In this document: one piece after another, positions 57,980 to 64,000 of the stretch
Position numbering within the stretch: the stretch's first letter is position 1
How the letters are laid out: every line of letters begins with the position of its first letter
Position numbers and translations under genes: made by a program
The notes under the pieces: generated by a model
What the model was told of the DNA's origin: nothing
Seen by the model: only the letters and a program-made list of their open reading frames with translations
The model's database searches: none
Assembly: GCF_965223285.1 (NCBI RefSeq)
Contig: NZ_OZ244997.1
Span: 1,426,001 to 1,490,000, forward strand
Origin: Leptofilum sp965223285
Lineage (GTDB): Bacteria; Chloroflexota; Anaerolineae; Promineifilales; Promineifilaceae
DNA length: 64,000 nt
Reading direction: 5' to 3'

Positions 57980-58714
57980 TTATTGTAGGTGATGGTTATC
58001 GTCGCTAATGGCTTTTAGCATATCATACTTCTTTATGTGCAACCATCTTCTGTTGGTACCAATGACCCCATCTTTTTCCCATTTGCTACAAATACGGCTA
58101 ACTGTGTAGAGCGTGGTGCCTGTCATTTCTGCAACCTGCTGTCGTGAGGGGGGTGGGGACAGCCAAATGCCTTGAACATCACATTTCCCACTTTTGTGGG
58201 CAATTTTCAGAAGTGTTCGAGCAATCCGTTGCTCTGCCCGTTCTGTAGCAAGTTGACGATATTGGTTTTGTAAAACGACAAACCGTTTCGTCATCATTTG
58301 AAGGGCATTAAGGGCTAGACGGGGAAATTGATTGATAAGCGCAGCTAGCGTGGTGTTAGACCAGCTAAGTAGAAGGCAGTCAGTCGCGGAAACGGCCGTA
58401 ACCGGGTACGCTTGATCTGGAAAAAGTGCCAAAATCCCGATTTCATCACCAGGACTCAGGTAATGCATGATGACCTGTTGTCCTTTTATAGTGAGTTGAC
58501 TTAGATGAACGATCCCACGTACAAGGATCGATATCGTATTTGCTGATTCATCCTGGTGAAAAATATAGCTGTCCTGACTGAACTTTTCTAAAACGCCAAC
58601 CTTACAGATTGTCTCTAATTCTGAATCGCTAATTTCCTGAAACAATGTACTGTTTTTTAGTAGTGCAAGGTGTTCAGCTTTTACTGTAAATTGTGATGCG
58701 GTTTGAGAAAACAT
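57980..58714 (-). CDS. Crp/Fnr-family regulator upstream of the octaheme cytochrome
   Basis: A 244-residue regulator with a cyclic-nucleotide-type sensor barrel (KFSQDSYIFHQDESANTISI, then GDEIGILALFPDQAYPVTAV) and a winged helix (PSRQQVAEMTGTTLYTVSRI). The frame is open upstream to starts at 58816 or 58828 and would then include two extra Cys (FYCQNIRGC). I prefer 58714, which fits the family N-terminus and leaves a promoter region. It probably controls the cytochrome gene 187 bases downstream, and perhaps the divergent DevR-like gene. It resembles the regulator at 40432-41142. Confidence 0.82.
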   Translation of the reverse strand: MFSQTASQFTVKAEHLALLKNSTLFQEISDSELETICKVGVLEKFSQDSYIFHQDESANTISILVRGIVHLSQLTIKGQQVIMHYLSPGDEIGILALFPDQAYPVTAVSATDCLLLSWSNTTLAALINQFPRLALNALQMMTKRFVVLQNQYRQLATERAEQRIARTLLKIAHKSGKCDVQGIWLSPPPSRQQVAEMTGTTLYTVSRICSKWEKDGVIGTNRRWLHIKKYDMLKAISDDNHHLQ

Positions 58715-58813
58715 ACAGCCTCGAATATTTTGACAATAAAATTCAGCCACAAAGATACTTTTACCGGCACCAATTACATAGTGAATAACATCACGCGTAT
58801 TTTTGCGTTTGAT

Positions 58814-58831
58814 CATTTGTTTTAACAAATG
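58814..58831. promoter_or_regulatory. Palindrome CATTTGTT-TT-AACAAATG, candidate operator
   Basis: Eight-base perfect arms around TT, between the divergent Crp/Fnr and NarL-type regulator genes, about 50 bases before the latter's start. Size and position suit a Crp/Fnr-type or other dimeric regulator, but the half-sites are not the E. coli FNR or CRP consensus. Confidence 0.45.
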
Positions 58832-58879
58832 TTAGAACTTATTTTGTTGAACCAAGTAGAAAAAGCTATACTTATAGAT

Positions 58880-59536
58880 ATGTCACGATTACGTATCCTT
58901 CTAGTAGACGATCATGAAGTCGTTCGCTTGGGTTTAAAGAGCCTAATAGAACGAAACCCCGGTTTTGAAGTGATAGCTGAAGCCTCTGCACAGCAAGAAG
59001 CTGTTAACAAGGCACTGGCGCATAAACCAGACATTGTTTTGATGGATATTCGATTGGCAGGTGGCAGTGGTATTGAAGCGTGTGAACAAATTATGGCTAA
59101 TTTGCCAAATACCAAAGTGATCATGCTTACCTCCTATGCAGAAGACGATATGTTGTTCGCCGCCATACGGGCAGGGGCCTCTGGCTACGTTTTGAAGCAG
59201 GTGGGCAGCAATGATGTGGTTAGAGCAATTGAAGCCGCGGCTCGTGGTGAGGCTACCCTAGACCCTTCGCTGACACAGCGCATTTTTAATGAGATGCGCC
59301 GTTCAATTCAGCAGGAAGAATCAGCGGCTTTCAGCGATTTGACATCACAGGAAATGCAGGTTTTGTCTTTAATTGCCGAAGGCAGAACAAATCGTGAGAT
59401 TGCTGAAGCACTCTACTTGAGTGAAGGGACGGTTCGTAACTACGTAAGTGGTATCTTATCGAAGCTAGAGGTTTCTAACCGGGCGGAGGCTGCCGCCTAC
59501 GCAATTCAGCATCACCTAAAAGATTATCTGAACTAA
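58880..59536 (+). CDS. NarL/DevR-like response regulator
   Basis: A 218-residue response regulator: receiver with ILLVDDHEVVRLGLKSLIE, phosphoacceptor Asp in IVLMDIRLAGG and Lys in GYVLKQVG; LuxR HTH with LTSQEMQVLSLIAEGRTNRE and GTVRNYVSGILSKLEVSNR. The receiver-loop sequence resembles DevR/DosR. The ATG at 58880 is chosen because the upstream frame begins in the intergenic region. It is followed after 94 bases by a GAF-domain kinase of DevS type, its probable partner. Confidence 0.9.
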   Translation: MSRLRILLVDDHEVVRLGLKSLIERNPGFEVIAEASAQQEAVNKALAHKPDIVLMDIRLAGGSGIEACEQIMANLPNTKVIMLTSYAEDDMLFAAIRAGASGYVLKQVGSNDVVRAIEAAARGEATLDPSLTQRIFNEMRRSIQQEESAAFSDLTSQEMQVLSLIAEGRTNREIAEALYLSEGTVRNYVSGILSKLEVSNRAEAAAYAIQHHLKDYLN

Positions 59537-59630
59537 CAGACGGATCCAATTCTTCTTTCAATTTGAAGGTTGCTATTTTCTGTGCCTATCGTTGATTAGA
59601 CATTGTTTGGCAGTTAGGAAAAGGATTTAG

Positions 59631-61298
59631 ATGATCACAAATGGTCGTACTATAGATTTACTTCTGGAAGCCGTTTGTCAAGCAACGTTGGAAATATCTC
59701 AGGCAGGAAATTTACCAGGAACGTTGCAGCGCATTGTAGATATTGGTCGCGAGCTTCTTTCTACAAAATACGCTGTTTTAGCTACTTTTAACCAAGATGA
59801 AATACCGTCTAGCTTTGTTTACTCTGGCATTGATCCGTCATCAGCAAAATTGATTGCTCATTTGCCTATGGGAATTGGCTTGCTGGGAGACATTGCAGAG
59901 AAGAAACAGACCTTTCGGATTGATGAGCTAAAAGCGCATCCTCGTTTTACAGGGTTTCCATCTGGTCACCCAGAAATGAATACTTTCTTGGGGATGCCGT
60001 TAATGAGAGATGGTATTGTTTACGGCCGTATCTACCTTGCGGATAAGCTCAATGGGGAGCCTTTCACCTCTACCGATGAGCAGGTATTACAACTGTTTAC
60101 CTCACATGCGGCCGTAGCCATCCAAAACGCCAGACTAATCGAATCAAACCTTGCCGATCGCCAGCAGCTCCAGCAGAAAAATCGGCAATTGGCGGCTATG
60201 GATAAGGCGACGATGGCTATTTCTGGTGAGCTAACCTTGGATAAGGTGTTGCAACAAATTGTCGATGTCGCCCGCGACTTAGCCGATGCAGAATATGCGG
60301 CCCTGGGCGTGCCAAACAGCCACGGTTACCTAGATACCTTTGTGGATAGTGGCATGGATCAAGAAGTATCTACCGAAATTCCTCACCTGCCCAAGGGACT
60401 TGGTTTGCTGGGGGCCATCATTAAGGAGCGAAAGACCATTCGCGTTCCGCGAATCTCAGATGATCCCCGGTCGGTTGGCTTCCCTGAGGGCCATCCCCCG
60501 ATGGTGCCGTTTTTAGGTGTACCTGTCATTGCCGGTGGCGAGACATTGGGCAACCTGTATTTAACTAACAAAATCGGGGCGGATGAATTTACTCAGACGG
60601 ACGAGGACTTGGTGGAGTTGTTAGCTGCCCACGCGGCCGTTGCAATTCAAAATGCGCGTTTGTATGAGCAAGTCGGCCGTTTGGCCATCGTAGAAGAACG
60701 CACCCGCATCGGTATGGATTTACACGATGGTATTATCCAATCAATTTTTGCCGTCGGCCTGACATTAGAATCCACAAAACTTTCCATGCATACAAATCCC
60801 GACGACGCTGATAACTTGTTGTCTCACGCCATTGAAGCCCTCAACACAACTATTCGCGATATTCGTAACTTTATTTTAGATTTACGGCCGCATCGTTTTC
60901 AGGGTAATTTGGAGCAAGGATTGGGTCGGTTGGTTCGTGAGTTCCAGGCTAATACAATGGTAGCGGTTTCGCTTTCAGCCCAGCAAGACGATCTAACACA
61001 GGTGTCAGCTTCTGTTGCCCGGTCGCTCTTTTTAACAACGCAAGAAGCCCTGGCCAACATTGCCCGTCACGCTAATGCAGAACAGGTTCTAATCAATATT
61101 GATGTGCAAGATGGCAACGTCATTTTGCGGATTATAGATGATGGACGGGGTTTTGATATGGCATCAAAAAATTATTCTGTAGGGCACGGCTTGTCTAACA
61201 TGCGCGCTCGCGCTGAAGATATGAATGGCACATTCAAAATACAGTCTACGCCGGGCAATGGAACCCGATTAAAAATTGCGTTTCCACTAACTGGTTAG
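59631..61298 (+). CDS. GAF-GAF sensor histidine kinase (DevS/DosT-like)
   Basis: A 555-residue soluble kinase with two GAF domains in tandem (about residues 20-180 and 200-350), a HisKA_3 region (GMDLHDGIIQSIFAVGLTLE) and an ATPase domain (DDGRGFDMASKNYSVGHGLS). Both GAF domains carry the GFPSGHPEM/GFPEGHPPM plus FLG(M/V)P signature of the mycobacterial redox/oxygen/NO sensors DevS and DosT, where GAF-A holds heme. Heme binding here is a hypothesis. No membrane helix is present. Together with the preceding regulator it would form a DevRS-like system, next to Crp/Fnr, CBS and receiver-like genes. Confidence 0.88.
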   Translation: MITNGRTIDLLLEAVCQATLEISQAGNLPGTLQRIVDIGRELLSTKYAVLATFNQDEIPSSFVYSGIDPSSAKLIAHLPMGIGLLGDIAEKKQTFRIDELKAHPRFTGFPSGHPEMNTFLGMPLMRDGIVYGRIYLADKLNGEPFTSTDEQVLQLFTSHAAVAIQNARLIESNLADRQQLQQKNRQLAAMDKATMAISGELTLDKVLQQIVDVARDLADAEYAALGVPNSHGYLDTFVDSGMDQEVSTEIPHLPKGLGLLGAIIKERKTIRVPRISDDPRSVGFPEGHPPMVPFLGVPVIAGGETLGNLYLTNKIGADEFTQTDEDLVELLAAHAAVAIQNARLYEQVGRLAIVEERTRIGMDLHDGIIQSIFAVGLTLESTKLSMHTNPDDADNLLSHAIEALNTTIRDIRNFILDLRPHRFQGNLEQGLGRLVREFQANTMVAVSLSAQQDDLTQVSASVARSLFLTTQEALANIARHANAEQVLINIDVQDGNVILRIIDDGRGFDMASKNYSVGHGLSNMRARAEDMNGTFKIQSTPGNGTRLKIAFPLTG

Positions 61299-61317
61299 CT
61301 GTGTTGGTCGGCTCGGT

Positions 61318-61746
61318 TCAACCGGGAATGACATCTTCTGCTAATGCACGAGCTGCGTAATCCAGAAAATCAGTCACCGTAATAATCCCAACAACAGTAT
61401 CATTTTCTAAAACAGGTAATGCACCAAATTTATATATGCTTAACATTTCTGCCGCGCGATAGGCGGGCGTGTTGGGCGTCACAGTAATTGGATTAGGTGT
61501 CATGCAGCTTTCCGCTGTTACATTGTCCAGCAGCTCCTCATCTTGCCACCGCCCGTGCAGCACCACGGGGGAGTTCATCACCAGGCGGACGTCACGATCC
61601 GTAATAATGCCAACCAACTTTCCATTTTCCAACACCGGCAATTGACGACATCCTTCCGTTTTCATGACGCCAATAACGGTACGCATGGGGGTGTTTGGGG
61701 CAACGCTGCTAGGAATAACAGTCATTAACTCATTTACGGTAACCAC
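61318..61746 (-). CDS. CBS-domain pair protein
   Basis: A 142-residue protein consisting of two CBS domains (TPMRTVIGVMKTEGCRQLPV, then GIITDRDVRLVM; TPAYRAAEMLSIYKFGALPV, then GIITVTDFLDYA). CBS pairs bind adenine nucleotides and sense energy state. A similar stand-alone CBS protein, Hrp1, belongs to the DosR hypoxia regulon of mycobacteria. Here the gene lies directly beside a DevRS-like system, convergent with the kinase gene, which makes regulation by it plausible. Confidence 0.9.
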   Translation of the reverse strand: MVTVNELMTVIPSSVAPNTPMRTVIGVMKTEGCRQLPVLENGKLVGIITDRDVRLVMNSPVVLHGRWQDEELLDNVTAESCMTPNPITVTPNTPAYRAAEMLSIYKFGALPVLENDTVVGIITVTDFLDYAARALAEDVIPG

Positions 61747-62120
61747 GATCTTCTCCTGTTTGGGCTAAACGTGGGATTCCTGATATTGGCAGTTTAAATC
61801 ATTGTGATTATGGTAACTCGTGGCAAATGTCATGAATGGCAGATGACTTTCATCGGCAGAAATTCGCGCGTTTTGTGAATAGAATGAAGGTGTATCTGTG
61901 TCGGTTTTGAAATATGAGAATGATTCGTCCATTCGTGACAAGAATATGCAATTGGCGGATGGACAGAAAGTAAGGCTTCAATTTTGTTACAGAGCCTTCC
62001 TGGGGTTTGTTTGAGTCGGGTGACATTGCGCCTGAGCATTCATGACAATTGTCACTGGTTGCTACAATCACTGGAACTTATCCTTTTTTGGAATATGGAT
62101 AAGTAGGCTTTATAGTTATT
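61747..62120. other. Regulatory intergenic region with TGACA/TGTCA dyads
   Basis: About 370 bases between the divergent CBS and pseudo-receiver genes. It contains the perfect palindrome TGACAATTGTCA (62043-62054) and a looser GTCAT...ATGAC pair (about 61834-61853). A related dyad, ATGACAGATGTCA, occurs at about 63668 before the DHODH-like gene. No gene is seen. Confidence 0.5.
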
Positions 62121-62534
62121 ATGATTGGATTAATGGAACCAATTCGCCTAATCATCATTGACCAACATACAGGTGTACGCAGTGCTTTACGCATAAGATT
62201 GCGTTCTGCTTCCGGCATTAACATTGTGGCGTCGGTAGATGCAGATGAGGCACTTCAGCTAGCTCCAGGTGATTTTAGCCCAGATGTAGCAGTTCTTGGA
62301 TTGACTGGGCGGAATGATGAATTGAAAAAGATGGTGGCACTGGTTGAGCAGCTCGTGGAGGGTGGCACGGCCGTTTTGGCTTTGTCATCATATATTGATG
62401 TGGTAGCCCGTGAGTTGGTTTTAGCGGCAGGTGCCAGCGATTACCGCCTGAAAAATATTAACACTCCTGAACTGATTGCTGAAATTAGACTGTTAGCTGA
62501 ATCTCACCACCAAGAGTGGCAAGATAATCATTAA
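62121..62534 (+). CDS. Stand-alone pseudo-receiver protein
   Basis: A 137-residue protein with the fold of a response-regulator receiver (IRLIIIDQHTGVRSALRIRL) but without an output domain. The position of the phosphoacceptor Asp (usually VVLMD) reads VAVLGL, so Gly replaces Asp; one of the two usual N-terminal acidic residues (DD) is Gln (IDQH), while the Lys equivalent (YRLKN) is kept. It is therefore unlikely to be phosphorylated and may act by protein binding. Starts at 62121 and 62133 are both possible, without a clear ribosome-binding site. It is near the DevRS-like pair. Confidence 0.75.
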   Translation: MIGLMEPIRLIIIDQHTGVRSALRIRLRSASGINIVASVDADEALQLAPGDFSPDVAVLGLTGRNDELKKMVALVEQLVEGGTAVLALSSYIDVVARELVLAAGASDYRLKNINTPELIAEIRLLAESHHQEWQDNH

Positions 62535-62544
62535 ACCCCTTCGC

Positions 62545-63540
62545 TTACTCTTCCAAAGATTTCAGTACATTCATATAGTTGGCGCGTTCAAAGGCCGCAG
62601 GGTCTGTAACCCGCTGTTGGCTAAGCACACCCTGTAACGCAGCAATGCTTTCTTCCCCATTTTCTTCCAGCCATTGCTCAACTTCTGCCAGCATGGTTTT
62701 AATGTACTCAATGCCATTTTTTAGCAGCACAGAAGCAACGGCCGTTACCTTGGCCCCCGCCATCATACATTTAATAATGTCAGTGCCGTGCTCAACACCA
62801 CCTGTGACCGCAATATCGGCCTTGATGATGCTGGATAGAACGGCCGTCCAGCGCAGCCGTAAGCGCAACTCTGCTTGTGTACTCAAATCAAGGCTAGATA
62901 CAATCTCCCGCGTGGCTAAATCAATATCTGGTTGATAGAAACGGTTAAAAATAACCAGACCATCGGCTCCAACGCTGTCTAAATTGCTAGCCATATGCGC
63001 CAGGGCACTGAAGTAGGGACTCAATTTAACGGCGACCGGAATCTTTACGGCCGCTTTTACATCGCGCACCAAGTGCAAATACATCTCTTCAATCTCTCGG
63101 CCGCTGATATTTGGCTTGGTTGCCAGGTAGTAAATATTCAACTCCATGGCATCTGCCCCAGCGGCCTCTAATAGCCGACCATATTGCACCCAGCCACCAC
63201 TATAGTACCCATTTAAGCTGGCAATTACCGGAATTGAGACGGCCTTTTTTGCCTGGTAGATGTGCGCCAAATAGCCATTGGCCCCGCGATTATATTCCTT
63301 CATCTCCGGTAAATGTTGCAAAGCATCTGGCAACGTACGTTGATTGGCAGAGGTTACCTTGTCTACGCCTAGCCCTTGAAGCTCAATTTGTTCTTCAAAG
63401 AGGGATGGCAGCACGATAGCAGACGCACCGGCCAACTCCATACGCTTCAGATTATCAATGTAAGCTGTTAAAGGGGAAGCTGAAACGATAAGAGGGTTTT
63501 TAAGCGTGATGCCAAGATACTTTGTACTTAAATCTGTCAT
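62545..63540 (-). CDS. Dihydroorotate dehydrogenase-like flavoprotein
   Basis: A 331-residue FMN-type TIM barrel of the DHODH/PreA superfamily, starting TDLSTKYLGITLKNPLIVSA. It has VLPSLFEEQIE, PVIASLNGYYSGGW and VAVKLSPYFSAL, and ends with phosphate-binding elements such as AVTGGVEHGTD. It is of the type annotated as DHODH-like and common in Chloroflexota and Bacteroidota, often near pyruvate:ferredoxin oxidoreductase. Whether it makes orotate is doubtful, since no pyr gene is near. GAGGAG precedes the ATG at 63540; the longer frame to 63618 is not conserved. Confidence 0.85.
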   Translation of the reverse strand: MTDLSTKYLGITLKNPLIVSASPLTAYIDNLKRMELAGASAIVLPSLFEEQIELQGLGVDKVTSANQRTLPDALQHLPEMKEYNRGANGYLAHIYQAKKAVSIPVIASLNGYYSGGWVQYGRLLEAAGADAMELNIYYLATKPNISGREIEEMYLHLVRDVKAAVKIPVAVKLSPYFSALAHMASNLDSVGADGLVIFNRFYQPDIDLATREIVSSLDLSTQAELRLRLRWTAVLSSIIKADIAVTGGVEHGTDIIKCMMAGAKVTAVASVLLKNGIEYIKTMLAEVEQWLEENGEESIAALQGVLSQQRVTDPAAFERANYMNVLKSLEE

Positions 63541-63766
63541 CGAATTCTCCTCTGATGACCCTGGTTCTTGTTCAAAACAAGTGATGCCCACTTGCTCAGA
63601 ATGGTTCATTCGGGTCAATAAATGACGGGGTGCTGAATCTTAGCCGATTTATAAAAAATCTACCAGCGATGACAGATGTCAGGACTGAATTGTTACTTCC
63701 AACACTCGTTGGTTATAATCTACGGGATAGACTGAAGTCAATCAAACTACAAAAGGGACAGTATTA

Positions 63767-64000
63767 ATGACAAAACGTGCAAGAACTCGTAAATCAACAA
63801 AGAAGCAAACGAATTGGCTCCTAGTCGGCGGGCTGATTGTTGGTGGCGTTGTAATTTTCATTGGCCTGATTGCCCTGGCTTTTCGTGAGCCAAACCGCTT
63901 AAGTTTGCTGGGATTCTGCAATAATAACCCGGACAACTGCATTGTTGTGGGAGATGCAGATGCAGAGGTTGCGGTTGTAGAAGTTTCTGATTACGGTTGT
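63767..64000 (+). CDS. DsbA-family thiol:disulfide oxidoreductase (3'-truncated by window edge)
   Basis: The start of a membrane-anchored thioredoxin-like protein. A basic N-terminus (MTKRARTRKSTKKQ) is followed by one helix (WLLVGGLIVGGVVIFIGLIA) and a short outer linker. The domain then begins with VVEVSDYGC, where the last Cys is the first of the expected CPHC-like active site of the thioredoxin_4/DsbA group. AAAGGGA precedes the ATG at 63767. Such proteins oxidise or fold exported proteins, including c-type cytochromes and FeS proteins. It is divergent from the DHODH-like gene. Confidence 0.8.
   Translation, partial: MTKRARTRKSTKKQTNWLLVGGLIVGGVVIFIGLIALAFREPNRLSLLGFCNNNPDNCIVVGDADAEVAVVEVSDYGC

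Larger units (their letters stand above)
1..64000. repeat. Dispersed HIP1-like palindrome ACGGCCGT (about 95 copies)
   Basis: The octamer ACGGCCGT was found about 95 times by manual scanning, in coding and non-coding DNA alike, with a further roughly 30 near-copies in which one outer base differs (for example GCGGCCGT or ACGGCCGC). Random expectation for an octamer in this length is about one. The flanks are often symmetric, giving GGAACGGCCGTTCC near 1145, GTAACGGCCGTTAC near 1777 and GGCAACGGCCGTTGCC near 14205. In genes it is read in several frames, as Thr-Ala-Val, Asn-Gly-Arg or Arg-Pro, so it leaves a visible signature in many unrelated proteins. It contains CGGCCG. Its function is unknown; the closest known analogy is the cyanobacterial HIP1 element. 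Confidence 0.9.

Overview
The window looks like chromosomal DNA from an uncultured, metabolically versatile member of the Chloroflexota (Anaerolineae/Ardenticatenia-like). This placement is inference. It rests on large PTPS-related/YfhO membrane proteins, MalT-like LuxR regulators, a B-family heme-copper oxidoreductase, NarL-type two-component pairs, a soluble Ser/Thr kinase and a reductive dehalogenase in moderate-GC DNA. No tRNA, rRNA or CRISPR array was seen. The most striking property is sequence-wide: the palindrome ACGGCCGT occurs about 95 times by hand count (roughly once per 670 bases; about one expected by chance), often inside longer palindromes. This resembles the HIP1 element of cyanobacteria. 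It is absent from several AT-rich segments that look acquired.

Layout. 1-4.5 kb: two large membrane proteins of cell-envelope glycan type. 4.5-6.7 kb: an AT-rich island with a decayed IS630-family element inserted at TA into the 3' end of a DUF6615-like gene. 6.7-14 kb: ABC-F ATPase, acetyltransferase remnant, DEAD-box helicase flanked by two related hairpin repeats, esterase, DUF302 protein, dnaA and an AT-rich gene-free stretch. 14-24 kb: a reductive dehalogenase operon read leftward (rdhA, rdhB, SRPBCC protein, TPR protein, small membrane protein, PceC-like flavinylated ferredoxin, apbE). It is preceded by a cobalamin riboswitch with its own terminator and by two LuxR-type regulators. 24-32 kb: DtxR-type regulator, rfbC, S9 peptidase, FkbM methyltransferase, RRM protein, meaB and an MttB-family methyltransferase.

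32-41.5 kb is a rightward respiratory block: small membrane subunit, CuA subunit II, catalytic subunit I lacking the active-site Tyr (possibly an eNOR-like NO reductase), SafE-like protein, copper P-type ATPase, a cytochrome b-ferredoxin-MvhD fusion, DUF3565, Crp/Fnr and DUF1858 proteins. 41.5-49.7 kb: RNB exoribonuclease, a 24-codon membrane peptide, membrane protein, NarL-type kinase/regulator pair, MerR regulator with a 19-base-spacer promoter, LtrA protein and a VapBC/FitAB-like toxin-antitoxin pair. 49.7-51.3 kb is a decayed region with hairpin repeats, a J-less dnaJ fragment, a remnant of a second xdh 3' end and a DUF4258 gene pair. 51.3-64 kb: a molybdopterin oxidoreductase whose fused [2Fe-2S] domain has lost almost all its cysteines, a Ser/Thr kinase, a duplicated-fold membrane protein, an octaheme HAO-like cytochrome, Crp/Fnr, a DevR/DevS-like pair, CBS protein, pseudo-receiver, DHODH-like protein and the start of a DsbA-like protein.

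Taken together, the genes suggest an organism that switches between electron acceptors (organohalide, nitrogen oxides, oxygen) under control of cobalamin, redox/NO sensors and Crp/Fnr regulators. Corrinoid proteins (RdhA, MttB family, MeaB partner) and covalent flavin (PceC-like, ApbE) are recurring themes.
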